Numbered from the stretch's first letter, positions 1 through 8,893 are shown. The stretch: 64,000 bases of DNA from Acidobacteriota bacterium (GCA_003697135.1 RFGC01000037.1:62001-126000), one strand, 5' to 3'. Made by a program: numbers and translations. The notes: generated from the sequence alone by a model not told the origin.

Positions 1-453
1 AATGGAGTGTTTCCGCTAGAAATTGCAGAAGAGAATTCAGGTGATAATCGAATTCGCAAAGTTTACGATAGTGGAAAACTCAAAGAAGAAAAAAGAAAAG
101 TTGTCTTTGTAGAAACAAAGACATTCGATTCGTTTTTGCGGGAGCACGAAGGCATTGAGAATGAAGTGAGTTTTATTTGGATTGATACTCAAGGACATGA
201 AGGTCATTTTTTTCTCGGTGCGCAGGATTTTTTCAAACGTAAGAAAGTCCCAGTAGTTAGTGAATTCTGGGCTTATGGGATTGAGCGTTCCGGGCTTTCC
301 CGTTCAGATTATTGCGATATATTGGCTAGGACTTTCAGCAGGTTTTACCTTCTAACCAATGAGGGCTTTCGGTTAAAATCAATAGATGAAATAGAAAAGC
401 TCTTCGAGAATCGCCACGATCCAAGGCATATTGAGAGCTTGATTTTATATTGA
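1..453 (+). CDS. FkbM-family methyltransferase, C-terminal part (5' end outside window)
   Basis: The frame is open to the left edge, so this is the last 150 codons of a longer gene. The segment has the typical C-terminal pattern of FkbM-type SAM-dependent methyltransferases: a 'tfDsflrehe' strand-helix, then 'FIWIDTQGHEGHFFLGA' (the family's K/D-x-DvqGxE-xxvLxGA motif), then a 'vsEfw' strand. Such enzymes O-methylate sugars or secondary metabolites and often sit in glycan or polysaccharide clusters. The substrate cannot be told because the upstream context is missing. It ends 15 bases before the polyprenyl synthase gene, so the two may be co-transcribed. Confidence 0.7.
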   Translation, partial: NGVFPLEIAEENSGDNRIRKVYDSGKLKEEKRKVVFVETKTFDSFLREHEGIENEVSFIWIDTQGHEGHFFLGAQDFFKRKKVPVVSEFWAYGIERSGLSRSDYCDILARTFSRFYLLTNEGFRLKSIDEIEKLFENRHDPRHIESLILY

Positions 454-468
454 TTTGCGGGATTTACA

Positions 469-1482
469 ATGTCTGTTTTTACCTACAATTTAACTGATTC
501 TTTCAAAATCGCTCGTAAGTTTTTCTCTTTGATAAAAGAGGAAATAGCACTCGTAGAACTTGAGTTTGAGGCGAGTGCAAGATCGAATAATCAAGTTATT
601 GATTATCTGAGCGAGTATCTAAGGGCATCTGGTGGGAAGAGGGTTCGTCCTGCGCTTTGCATACTTTCAAGTTATGCCGTTGGTGGGCGTAATCCTAGGC
701 AGAATCTTATACGCATGGCTACAGTCATGGAGATGCTTCACACAGCAACCCTTGTTCATGACGACATAATTGATAACGCTGATATGAGGCGCAATCGCCC
801 ATCTGTTAATGCTCGCTTCGGCAATCAAACAGCGGTTTTGATGGGTGATTGGCTCTATATGAGAGCTTTCGAGATTTCACTTCAAGAGAGAAACCTTCAA
901 ATTTTGGACATTCTAACAGACATAACGCGAAAAATGACCGAAGGCGAGTTGACTCAGCTAACAATGCTCGGAAGAACAGATGTTTCAGAAGAAGAATACT
1001 TCGATGTTTTGCAAAGAAAGACCGCTTATCTCTTTTCAGCTTGCTGCGAGATTGGAGCTATCTTGGCAGGCGCTTCACCAGAGGTTCAAAAGGCCTTGCG
1101 AGATTACGGAATGAATTTGGGAATCGCGTTTCAGCTTGCAGATGATTTGTTGGATTTCACGGCTGATGAGGAAATTCTTGGAAAAGCGGCTGGTGCTGAT
1201 TTGCTCGAAGGAAAAATCACGCTGCCTTTGATTTTGCTTCTCAAGAAAGAACCTTCATTTGCCGAGAAACTTGAACAAGTGATGTATGACGGAAGTTATG
1301 AAAACGTGTCTAGAGAAACGATCTTAATTGCACTAGAAAAGCACGGAACACTTGAAGAAACACGGATGCGCGCATACGCTTTTGCTGAAAAGGCTAAAAA
1401 AAGTCTTGAACTTTTGCCAAAATCGGAGTATCGTTTTTCGTTGGAAGAGGTTTCATCTTATATGATAGAAAGAGCAAGGTGA
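469..1482 (+). CDS. Polyprenyl diphosphate synthase (long-chain trans-type)
   Basis: This 337-residue enzyme condenses isopentenyl diphosphate with an allylic diphosphate to build the quinone side chain or a similar long prenyl chain in the cytoplasm. Both aspartate-rich motifs are intact: DDIID at residues 98-102 in 'LVHDDIIDNADMRR' and DDLLD at 225-229 in 'FQLADDLLDF'. The 'GGKRVRP' IPP-binding motif lies near residue 55. Length and motifs match the IspB/HepT/octaprenyl group, but chain length cannot be read reliably. The ATG at 469 has no clear Shine-Dalgarno. It is followed after 16 bases by the HARE-HTH gene. Confidence 0.92.
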   Translation: MSVFTYNLTDSFKIARKFFSLIKEEIALVELEFEASARSNNQVIDYLSEYLRASGGKRVRPALCILSSYAVGGRNPRQNLIRMATVMEMLHTATLVHDDIIDNADMRRNRPSVNARFGNQTAVLMGDWLYMRAFEISLQERNLQILDILTDITRKMTEGELTQLTMLGRTDVSEEEYFDVLQRKTAYLFSACCEIGAILAGASPEVQKALRDYGMNLGIAFQLADDLLDFTADEEILGKAAGADLLEGKITLPLILLLKKEPSFAEKLEQVMYDGSYENVSRETILIALEKHGTLEETRMRAYAFAEKAKKSLELLPKSEYRFSLEEVSSYMIERAR

Positions 1483-1498
1483 GTATTTACAAGAAAGC

Positions 1499-2119
1499 GT
1501 GAAAACAAGAGTAGAAATTATGCTTGATGAGAATCTTATTGCCACGTTGGAACAAAGTTTAAGGCAGACGCGGAACGCCCAAGATCGTCTTATGGCGCGT
1601 CTTAGGGAAGTAGAGGCTGAAGCTGAAAGGTTGAGACAGGAAATACAAGCACTCGAAAATAGCGCACAGCAAACTGAACAAGCTATTTACAGCCTTTTGA
1701 CGACGATGCGTTCTTCCGGTCCAAGAAAATGGGAGCAAAGAGACTTGCAAGCTGAATCTTACGAAGATATGAAGCATTTGCACAGAACGCCTTCTGCACG
1801 AACAGCAGGGCTTTCGGGTTACTCAAATATGCAAAGAACTTCAACCCAACAACCCGTTGCTCCGATAATCGAGCCGATGAATCGGCGATTTGCTGATAGA
1901 ACAATAACGCAAGCCTGCACTTTGCTTTTAAGAGAAGCCGGCAGACCGCTTCATGTCAATGAATTATACAAGCTTTTAGTTGCAGGCGGTATGGAATTCA
2001 AGGGCAACAATCCGACGATTTCAATTGCAGTTTCACTTAACAGAAATCGGCGTTTTAGAAAAGTTGCTCCCGGAACTTTTGATCTTGTAATGCGCGATGC
2101 TTCTCAGATAGCATCTTGA
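1499..2119 (+). CDS. Coiled-coil protein with C-terminal HARE-HTH (winged-helix) domain
   Basis: This is a 206-residue protein of unknown function. Residues about 7-65 are a strongly heptad-like charged coiled coil rich in Arg, Glu and Gln. A Ser/Thr/Pro-rich linker follows, and residues about 130-205 resemble the HARE-HTH domain ('QACTLLLREAGRPLHVNELY', then 'NPTISIAVSLNRN'), a winged helix known from RNA polymerase delta, some restriction enzymes and eukaryotic ASXL proteins. A DNA- or nucleoprotein-binding role is inferred. The GTG at 1499 gives the full length. ATG at 1520 (MLDENL) is an equally plausible start and removes only seven residues. The gene converges on the PP2C gene with a 37-base gap. 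Confidence 0.75.
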   Translation: MKTRVEIMLDENLIATLEQSLRQTRNAQDRLMARLREVEAEAERLRQEIQALENSAQQTEQAIYSLLTTMRSSGPRKWEQRDLQAESYEDMKHLHRTPSARTAGLSGYSNMQRTSTQQPVAPIIEPMNRRFADRTITQACTLLLREAGRPLHVNELYKLLVAGGMEFKGNNPTISIAVSLNRNRRFRKVAPGTFDLVMRDASQIAS

Positions 2120-2156
2120 GTGTATCTAATTTTGCCTATCCCAAGCAGTGGAATAG

Positions 2157-3731
2157 TCAAAAGGACCGACTTGCGGAGTTAGTTGCGTTTTCTAGACTTT
2201 TTACATTCCCTGAATTTGTTGTATTCACTTCAGTATTTTTGTTTGCGTTCACAGTAGTATTAGAATTTACACCCAAACTAGATTTTTCTTTCGCTTCCAT
2301 AGATTTCTTTTGGGTGATAAATTCATTTCTTGCGATTACATTCTCCACTGTAGCAAGCCCCAAGGCGATTTCGTTTTCAAGTGTTTTACGGTTTGTTTCT
2401 TTTGCTTCGGTGACAAGTTCTTTAGCTTTACTGAACGCTTCTTTAGCATTTGCGTAATTTCCTAACAGGAAGTAGGCTCTTCCGAGTAAGTAAAAATCTT
2501 CGGCAGTCTCTGCTTTAGCTCTGCTTACCTCAATGTATTTTGCCGGATCGGAGTCAACGTTTCGTCTGTTGTCTTCAAACGATGTGTATTCTATGTCTGG
2601 TGAAACAATTATGGGAGGTGTGACTACTTCTCTTGGTTCTGATGGCACTAGAAAGTCTCTAAGTATGAAATGATACAAAGTTATTCCCGCAATCATGCCT
2701 AGAATCACCAGTAGAATAGCAGAGAATAGCCTTTCTACAAGACTTCCAAGCCTTTCTTTCTCAACTTCTTCTACTTTTTCAGTTTCCTTTATCTTTTGGT
2801 CAATTTTTTCCTCCTTTGGAGTGACAACCGTCTGAATTTCTGGTTTTGCTTCGATTTGAGCGAAACTTTTTGATGCAACGCTTGCTTTTTCCGGCTCAAG
2901 CTCTTTTGTTACGAAATCTGTTTTCTTAGCCGATTCTCTAACGGTTGAGATTGTCTTTTCTTCATCTTCTACGGTTTGTTCGACCTCAGCCGCTAGAACT
3001 TTAACAACTACAACTGTCAGATTATCTTCAGCTCCACGTCGGTAGCAGACTTGTTTGAATTTCTCACAGGCTTTGTCAGGTTCCGGATTTTCAAGTAAAA
3101 TCTCGCGGATTTCATAATCTTGGATGTGGCGGGTAACTCCATCAGAACAAAGCATGAAGGTGGTATTCGGCTCAATTAGCATTGTTTTCATGTCAACCTC
3201 GATAGTTTTCTCAGCGCCAACAGCACGGCTTATAACGTTGCGATATGGATGTTGCGCCGCTTCGGCGGGGGTTATTCTGCCAGCGCGAATTTCTTCTTCC
3301 AAAATTGAGTGGTCTTGAGTTTCCCGAAAAAGATTTCCGCGTGGATCGAGCCGATATAATCTTGAATCCCCAACATGCCCAATTGTTGCGATGTTTCGGT
3401 GGATGTGGAGTGCTACGATTGTCGTAGCCATAGTTGAAAGTGCCGGTAGTTCCTGCGCCATCTGATATACGGCTTCATTAGCTTTTTCGATAGCCGCCTT
3501 CATTAAATCTTCTGCGTCTATGTCGGTATGCCAATTTTGGAAGGCTTCGGCTAGTATTTCAACAGCCATTCTTGAAGCGACTTCGCCTGCTTGAGCGCCA
3601 CCTACTCCGTCGGCAACTACAAAAAGCCCTTTCTCGGGCATTTCTAAATAAGAGTCTTCATTGATAGTCCTTCTTTCATTCAATCCTCTGTCGGTTACTG
3701 CTGCTGATTTTATTTGAAAATTTCCTTGCAT
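2157..3731 (-). CDS. PP2C-type Ser/Thr protein phosphatase with transmembrane segment and TPR tail
   Basis: This 524-residue protein has an N-terminal PP2C domain (about residues 5-245) that dephosphorylates Ser/Thr phosphoproteins with Mn/Mg. The signature motifs are present: 'RTINEDSYL', 'VVADGVGG' (D41), 'GHVGDSRLY', 'TQDHS', 'MLCSDGVTRH' and 'GAEDNLTVVVV'. A charged linker follows, then one membrane span near residues 330-352 and an extracytoplasmic tail with a TPR-like pair of helices ('DFYLLGRAYFLLGNYANAKEAF'). The ATG at 3731 was chosen because AGGAG lies six bases before it; starting further upstream would overlap rodA. It is the last gene of the FHA-PBP-RodA-PP2C operon and resembles PstP of actinobacteria in both domain plan and position. 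Confidence 0.9.
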   Translation of the reverse strand: MQGNFQIKSAAVTDRGLNERRTINEDSYLEMPEKGLFVVADGVGGAQAGEVASRMAVEILAEAFQNWHTDIDAEDLMKAAIEKANEAVYQMAQELPALSTMATTIVALHIHRNIATIGHVGDSRLYRLDPRGNLFRETQDHSILEEEIRAGRITPAEAAQHPYRNVISRAVGAEKTIEVDMKTMLIEPNTTFMLCSDGVTRHIQDYEIREILLENPEPDKACEKFKQVCYRRGAEDNLTVVVVKVLAAEVEQTVEDEEKTISTVRESAKKTDFVTKELEPEKASVASKSFAQIEAKPEIQTVVTPKEEKIDQKIKETEKVEEVEKERLGSLVERLFSAILLVILGMIAGITLYHFILRDFLVPSEPREVVTPPIIVSPDIEYTSFEDNRRNVDSDPAKYIEVSRAKAETAEDFYLLGRAYFLLGNYANAKEAFSKAKELVTEAKETNRKTLENEIALGLATVENVIARNEFITQKKSMEAKEKSSLGVNSNTTVNANKNTEVNTTNSGNVKSLENATNSASRSF

Positions 3732-3747
3732 CTTTTTCTCCTGATTC

Positions 3748-5643
3748 CTATGAAAGCTTAACTTTTTCTGCCCCTGCTTTGTCAATTAAAGCATCAACTG
3801 CATTTCTATGGGAAATGGCCAATAACATTCCCAGCATTATAAAACTCGTTATCAAAGAAAATCCGCCGTGACTAACGAACGGAAGTGTAATGCCTGTCAT
3901 CGGCAAGGCTCTGGTTATCCCGCCCATGTTCACCAATCCTTGAAAACCTATGAAAGCAGTTAACCCTGCCGCACAGAGTTTGCTGAACATATCGCGAGCT
4001 TCCATCGCTGTTTTCGTTCCTGAAATTACAAAAATCACCAATGCAAAGGTTATCAACAATCCACCAAAAAGTCCAAGTTCTTCGCCTATTGCGGCATAGA
4101 CATAATCAGAATCTGCAACTGGAATGAGTTCAACATAACCTAAACCCAATCCACGCCCTGTCTTTCCGCCTGAATATATCCCAAACGTTGCTCTTGTTGA
4201 TTGCAAAGCATCATCGCCAAACCATGCTTCTTCGTTGATGCGTTCTAGTTTTTCTTTCAATTCTCGAAGTTCTTTTTCTTCTTCCTGAGATGCACCGATT
4301 TGTTGATTTTCTCCTTCGTTATCTGAAAGATTTTTTGTTAGTTCATACGTCTTGATAATTTCTTCTTCAGCCGCTTTTTTCAGTTCATTACGGATTTGTG
4401 AGATGCGTTTTTTGCTTTCTGCGCTAGTGCTTTTACTTGATTCAAGCCTTTCAAGCTCGTCGTATAAAGCTTTCGCGTCTGGTCTTCTTTCGATTAAGTC
4501 ATCTTTGTAATTTCGCCAGTAAAATTCCGCCAAATCGCCTTTCCACCAGGGCGTATCAGGAGTTGGCGGGGTGAAGGCATCGAACCATAAGTGAAATCTT
4601 TGGTGAATTCTCATTGGTAAAAAAGCTCTAATCGGTTCGGCTAAGGTCGAAAGAAGAGGGATTTTTACTTGAACACTACTTGGCAGAGCGCTCAAGAGCA
4701 AGATTGCAACCAGAAGAGCCACAGAACCTGCGAAGACCAATCTTTGCAAAAATCTGCGAACGGCTATGAGGTAAAGTGTTATGTAAACGGAGCTAAAGAC
4801 AAGCATTTGGCCGAAGTCTTTTAGGACGAAAAACGGAATGAACGGAAGAACTGCCATGAAGAATAGCGGGATAAGGTCTTGCGCTCTTGGAATTCCCCAG
4901 TAAGTTTTCGTCAATCTGCGGTAAAGCTCGCTCAACACAGATGCAAATCCTATCAGAAAAGGAATCTTCGATGGTTCCCAAGGCGTCATATTCCCCATGA
5001 ATTTACCGGCCTGTGAAGTAACCGCTGCTGCCATTAGTGGAATCAGCGTTATTGAAACAATCAAGAAACCATTGTTTTGCAGTGACTTCAAGACGCTTTC
5101 TTTCCGCATCAGAATGTAAGCCACAACAAATGAAAAAATTGCAAACAGTGGAATCAAAGTTTTGCCTGAAGTCAGAACTTCGGAAAATGTTTCCGTAGCC
5201 TTTCGTGGGGTTTCTTTTGAAAGATCGGCTGGCGCTGGTGGCGACGGTGGAAAGCCTGCCATTTGTTTCTTCTCAGGTGTATAGTTTTCCTGAATGTATC
5301 TTTCCTGCAAGGTTTGAATTTTTGCTTGTCGCGCTTCTGCTTTATTGGTGCGTGAAGTGTATTCGGGATCGCTGAAGAGCCTATATTGCATTGTCAAACC
5401 AATAGAAAATAAAACCACAGCGGAAGTGTATATCGTCCAATTACCGTAAAATTTGATTACCTTTTTCAATAGTAGTGGTAGAACAGCCAATATAAAAATC
5501 AGGATTAAATTTCTTGTAGCTGTTATCCAGGAGGTTTCGTAGCCGCGAATCAGCGCACTGTAGTAAATTGCATAATGAGATATTGCCGTTAGCAGTAAAA
5601 CGACAAACAGGATTAAAACGTGCAGTGCAGTGCGGTTTTTCAT
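3748..5643 (-). CDS. rodA: RodA/FtsW-family (SEDS) peptidoglycan glycosyltransferase with large inserts
   Basis: This polytopic inner-membrane protein polymerises lipid II together with a class B PBP. Family motifs seen are 'VLKDFGQMLVFSSVYI' (about residue 273), 'GIYSGGKTGRGLGLGYVELIPVADSDY' split around residue 488, 'AAIGEELGLFGG' and the C-terminal 'LPMTGITLPFVSHGG'. At 631 residues it is far longer than the usual 370-420. The extra length lies in a charged loop at about residues 92-158 and in a roughly 115-residue coiled-coil-like insert at about 358-475, in the large extracytoplasmic loop. It overlaps the upstream PBP gene by four bases (ATGA), so the two are translationally coupled. RodA rather than FtsW is inferred from the PBP partner and the actinobacterial-like context. 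Confidence 0.9.
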   Translation of the reverse strand: MKNRTALHVLILFVVLLLTAISHYAIYYSALIRGYETSWITATRNLILIFILAVLPLLLKKVIKFYGNWTIYTSAVVLFSIGLTMQYRLFSDPEYTSRTNKAEARQAKIQTLQERYIQENYTPEKKQMAGFPPSPPAPADLSKETPRKATETFSEVLTSGKTLIPLFAIFSFVVAYILMRKESVLKSLQNNGFLIVSITLIPLMAAAVTSQAGKFMGNMTPWEPSKIPFLIGFASVLSELYRRLTKTYWGIPRAQDLIPLFFMAVLPFIPFFVLKDFGQMLVFSSVYITLYLIAVRRFLQRLVFAGSVALLVAILLLSALPSSVQVKIPLLSTLAEPIRAFLPMRIHQRFHLWFDAFTPPTPDTPWWKGDLAEFYWRNYKDDLIERRPDAKALYDELERLESSKSTSAESKKRISQIRNELKKAAEEEIIKTYELTKNLSDNEGENQQIGASQEEEKELRELKEKLERINEEAWFGDDALQSTRATFGIYSGGKTGRGLGLGYVELIPVADSDYVYAAIGEELGLFGGLLITFALVIFVISGTKTAMEARDMFSKLCAAGLTAFIGFQGLVNMGGITRALPMTGITLPFVSHGGFSLITSFIMLGMLLAISHRNAVDALIDKAGAEKVKLS

Positions 5644-7499
5644 CTTCTACGATTTCTTGTTGGTGTAGGAGTTTGGCTTTGCTTTGGCTTATATTTTTCG
5701 CCCAAAAGCCCAAGTTCACGAGCTTTTAGGATGATGTTCGCCGCTATTGGCGCGGCAGTTCTTGCTCCGAATCCGCCACCCTCCACGACGACAGCAATAG
5801 CTAATTGCGGATTTTCAAGCGGCGCAATACATATAAACCAGCTATCAGTTCGCTCATACATGACAGGCACTTCATATTCTATCCATTCTCCTCGGACTTT
5901 GCGCCTTTTTTTGACGGTTTTGAGTTTTCCATTTTCAAAAACCGGTGCTAACTTTTCGGCTGTTCCGGTTTTCCCGCCGACTCTTATGCCTGCCGCTCTT
6001 ATGTTTGCAAAAACTCTTGTAGCTGTGCCGCCAGTTCCTTCCGTAACAAGTGCCATGATTTCTCTAATTCTTGCCGCTTGTTCTGGTGACAGAACTTGCG
6101 AGAAAACTTGTGGCGGCTGGTCGAGTTCGATTTTTGGTTTCATCAATTTGCCCTGCAAATTCCCTGCTGCTGCGGCTATTAAGGCCATCTGGAAAGGAGT
6201 CATTTGTCCTGCATAGCCTTGCCCCATTCCTTCAAGTCCTAGATCATAAGCCGATATTTCATTTCCAAGAACCATCACCGATTGTGCTGGGGCTAGAGAA
6301 TTAGCAATTTCCTTGCTACTTGTATTCCAAATATCTGGAAAAAGCCTGAAGTTCAAAGCTTCTGCAGGGGTTTCAACAGGTTCGATTCCGACGAGACGAG
6401 CTGTTTGTTTTAGTCTTTCTCTACCTAAAGCCACAGCAAGTTGAGCGAAATACTGATTGCTTGAGGCTTCATAGGCTTGTCCTATGTCGAGCACCATGCA
6501 ACCATAGGGCGGTTCGCAGCCGCCATTTGCATCCAAAATCGGTTTAGAGCCACGAAAGGGAATAAATCCTTCAGGACGACTCTCAAATGTTAGGTCTTCC
6601 ATCCCCGCACGGAAAGCCGTAATCATGGTGAAGGTCTTAAAGGTTGAGCCTGGAACATAATACTCACGGGTTGCACGGTTCAATAGAGGTCTATTTGCTT
6701 TGTCTGCTTCAAGCCTTGTCAAATCTTCCGCTGTTTTTATTTGGCCTAAAGTGAAGGAAGGGCTTGAATACATCGCTAAAAGATCGCCAGTTTGAGGATT
6801 CAAAACCACTATTGCGCCCTTTTTTCCTTCCAACTGCTTCGCTACGAAAATTTGCAAGTCTTTGTCAATTGTCAGACGGACATCTTTGACTTCTGATTTT
6901 TTGTCTTGAATAAAAACTTCCCAAGCTTCGGGTAATTTGTCAAAGGATTGAGTGAACAAAGCCCTTTCAAGTCCGGGAGAGCCTAGTTCACTACCAAAAA
7001 GATGCGCCATTTCTTTTTCGAGCGTGTAGGTGCGAACAATTGAGCCATCAGGTTGTTTTTTATAGTATGCCAGAATATTTGAAAGGTCTCCTGAACGGTC
7101 GAAAATCCACCCGCGCAGTTCTGATAGTGCCATGCGCCGAAATCTTATGTCGCGATTACTGAGTCTTTGAAACCTTTCATCGTTTGTTGCAGCAAAAATG
7201 GTCCAATAAACGTGAAATCCGAATACCGTTGATGCCAGTAAAATGAAAATTACCTGCCAGATTATCAAGCTTCTATTAGTTGCCGTTCGATTAAGCCGAT
7301 TTTTTACTTTCTTCGGCAAATCTCTTTCAAAAACAAATTGGAATTTGCGACCGTCAAAAAGCAAGAGGAAAAGCAAAAACACAATCAATGCAAGGCCAAC
7401 AAGATAAAGCAGACTCAGTCCGGCAGGGACTCTTTCCAAGACTTGCCCAGCAAGGAGATTTTCGGGTCTAAATCTTTGCCAATCAACTAGAGCGAGCAT
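5640..7499 (-). CDS. Class B penicillin-binding protein (peptidoglycan D,D-transpeptidase)
   Basis: This 619-residue transpeptidase cross-links peptidoglycan in the periplasm. All three active-site motifs are visible: SxxK as STFK at 285-288, SxN as SSN at 346-348, and KTG at 510-512 in 'VGGKTGTAEKL'. The N-terminus has two hydrophobic spans (about 27-48 and 78-102) separated by a very basic stretch, so both ends should lie outside and the loop inside. Class B PBPs normally have a single span. The ATGA overlap with rodA marks them as a glycosyltransferase/transpeptidase pair. It is closest in size and layout to the PbpA type encoded beside RodA in actinobacteria. Confidence 0.93.
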   Translation of the reverse strand: MLALVDWQRFRPENLLAGQVLERVPAGLSLLYLVGLALIVFLLFLLLFDGRKFQFVFERDLPKKVKNRLNRTATNRSLIIWQVIFILLASTVFGFHVYWTIFAATNDERFQRLSNRDIRFRRMALSELRGWIFDRSGDLSNILAYYKKQPDGSIVRTYTLEKEMAHLFGSELGSPGLERALFTQSFDKLPEAWEVFIQDKKSEVKDVRLTIDKDLQIFVAKQLEGKKGAIVVLNPQTGDLLAMYSSPSFTLGQIKTAEDLTRLEADKANRPLLNRATREYYVPGSTFKTFTMITAFRAGMEDLTFESRPEGFIPFRGSKPILDANGGCEPPYGCMVLDIGQAYEASSNQYFAQLAVALGRERLKQTARLVGIEPVETPAEALNFRLFPDIWNTSSKEIANSLAPAQSVMVLGNEISAYDLGLEGMGQGYAGQMTPFQMALIAAAAGNLQGKLMKPKIELDQPPQVFSQVLSPEQAARIREIMALVTEGTGGTATRVFANIRAAGIRVGGKTGTAEKLAPVFENGKLKTVKKRRKVRGEWIEYEVPVMYERTDSWFICIAPLENPQLAIAVVVEGGGFGARTAAPIAANIILKARELGLLGEKYKPKQSQTPTPTRNRRR

Positions 7500-7581
7500 A
7501 TAAACGTCATCTCAAATCTCATCATCCAACAATTTTTCAAAGTAGCGATTCTCTCTTTTTAACGCAATTTTTTCAAACTTG

Positions 7582-7606
7582 AAAATAACTGCCCGTTGGT
7601 TATTTT
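7582..7606 (-). terminator. Hairpin between FHA gene and PBP gene (possible attenuator)
   Basis: AAAATAAC and GTTATTTT form a perfect eight-base stem with a nine-base loop, overlapping the stop codon of the FHA gene. On the minus strand it is followed by a T-rich stretch and a second small palindrome around 7570. It may cause partial termination between the FHA gene and the PBP-RodA-PP2C genes. The stem is A/T-rich and weak. Confidence 0.35.
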
Positions 7607-8666
7607 AGTTTTTCGGTTCTGCAGAAATTTTTGAGTTTTCATCTGATTCCAAATTTGCATCGGTTTCTGAGCTATTTGTAACTTCGTTGTATTGAGTTTT
7701 GACCGTCGTTTTAGCGCCTTTTTCGTTTGAGAAAGCCATAGAGACTGATTTGGGAACTATTTGTGCGTCTTTAGAGCTATTTATGTTCAAGATGGCGGTA
7801 TCGGATTGATTCTGAAAGTCAGTGGTTTCCAAAAGAAACTCTGGCTCTTTCTGAGGTTGCAAAGTGCAATGAAATCTAATTTTTACCGATCCAAGCCTAA
7901 TATCATCGGATTCTGAAATCGAGACGGCTTTTCCATCAGGGATTCGCTTGCCGTTAAGAAATGTCCCATTAGAGGAGCCCAGATCGCAGATCATCAATTG
8001 GCCATCGCTACTGAGAGATAAACTAGCATGAATTTTTGAAACCGTTGCATCTTTAATAACCAAGTCGTTTGAATCAGTTCTACCTATGGTTATGCGAGAA
8101 TTTTCCTTTAGCTCAATTTCCGAGATTTTTTTCTCTTCCTTTGATTCGTATTCGACTACAACCTTAGCAGTTCTAGCTTGTGGAGAATGGAAGACAGGAG
8201 TTTCCTCTGATTTTGATGTCTCCTTAGTAAATCTATCGTCTAAACATACTCTAATCTCTGCTTTCTCACCCTTGATCTCATCGAATCCAACTCGCAAAAC
8301 TAGCCCTTCGATGAAGTAATCGGACTTTATCTCCAAATTCAAAGGAGCGTAGGTGTGGTAGCGGTTGTCGTTTATGTAGTCAACTATAGCCGTCAGGATT
8401 TCGTTTTTCAGTGTTTCAACCTTTTCAGCAGTTTCTAGATCAAATAAGTTCCATTGAGCCTTTAGCCAAATTCGATGAGGCACAAATTTCCCACCAGCTT
8501 CTTCTTTAATCTCGGCCTCCATCAGCTTTTTTACTTTCTCAATCAGGACACTGGTAGCCAGATTGCTTGACGGTTGCCAATTTCGCCCGGTTAAAAAGTC
8601 CACAAAGCGCCCAACTTTTGTTAAGGTGCCTTTGATAAGAAGATTTATCAGATTTTGTTTGCTCAT
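7605..8666 (-). CDS. FHA-domain protein with FhaA-like N-terminal domain (DUF3662)
   Basis: This is a 353-residue cytoplasmic protein. Residues about 1-150 resemble the DUF3662/FhaA N-terminal domain ('VPHRIWLKAQWNLFDL' through 'YHTYAPLNLEIKSDY'). Residues about 180-255 are a clear FHA phosphothreonine-binding domain with 'ITIGRTDSNDLVI', 'VSKIHASL' and 'LGSSNGTFLNGKRI', keeping the Arg, Ser, His and Asn used for phosphopeptide binding. The last 90 residues are polar and probably disordered. In mycobacteria the equivalent FhaA sits in the same gene order and links Ser/Thr kinases to cell-wall synthesis. The same role is inferred here, although no kinase is encoded in the window. It starts at ATG 8666. 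Confidence 0.87.
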   Translation of the reverse strand: MSKQNLINLLIKGTLTKVGRFVDFLTGRNWQPSSNLATSVLIEKVKKLMEAEIKEEAGGKFVPHRIWLKAQWNLFDLETAEKVETLKNEILTAIVDYINDNRYHTYAPLNLEIKSDYFIEGLVLRVGFDEIKGEKAEIRVCLDDRFTKETSKSEETPVFHSPQARTAKVVVEYESKEEKKISEIELKENSRITIGRTDSNDLVIKDATVSKIHASLSLSSDGQLMICDLGSSNGTFLNGKRIPDGKAVSISESDDIRLGSVKIRFHCTLQPQKEPEFLLETTDFQNQSDTAILNINSSKDAQIVPKSVSMAFSNEKGAKTTVKTQYNEVTNSSETDANLESDENSKISAEPKN

Positions 8667-8771
8667 GTTGGCCTTGCAAGTGCTCTCACATTTCGTTATT
8701 TTACCTCAATTTTTGCTTCTTAATTGTATTCTAAAAAATTTTTGAAAAAATTGTTTTTATTGAAAAAAACC

Positions 8772-8801
8772 TTGCGTTTTTCTTCTCAAAGTGATTAAAA
8801 T
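8772..8801 (+). promoter_or_regulatory. Probable sigma-70-type promoter of the minor-pilin operon
   Basis: TTGCGT (8772-8777) and TAAAAT (8796-8801) are separated by 18 bases in an A/T-rich region, about 95 bases before the first pilin ATG. A short inverted repeat (CCGTG/CACGG) lies in the leader at about 8815-8835. Confidence 0.35.
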
Positions 8802-8893
8802 TTTATAGAAAACCGCCGTGGCGTTACTTGTCACGGTAGATCAATAAAAAGCAAAGCACTGTGCGAAATTTCGAGAAAAGAAGTGAGGTTTTT

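Noticed and set aside
8805-8893. Possible c-di-GMP (GEMM) riboswitch before the pilin operon
   Set aside because: There is a GCAAAGC-like string and a small hairpin, but the conserved GGGACGCAAAGC core and the second stem could not be placed.
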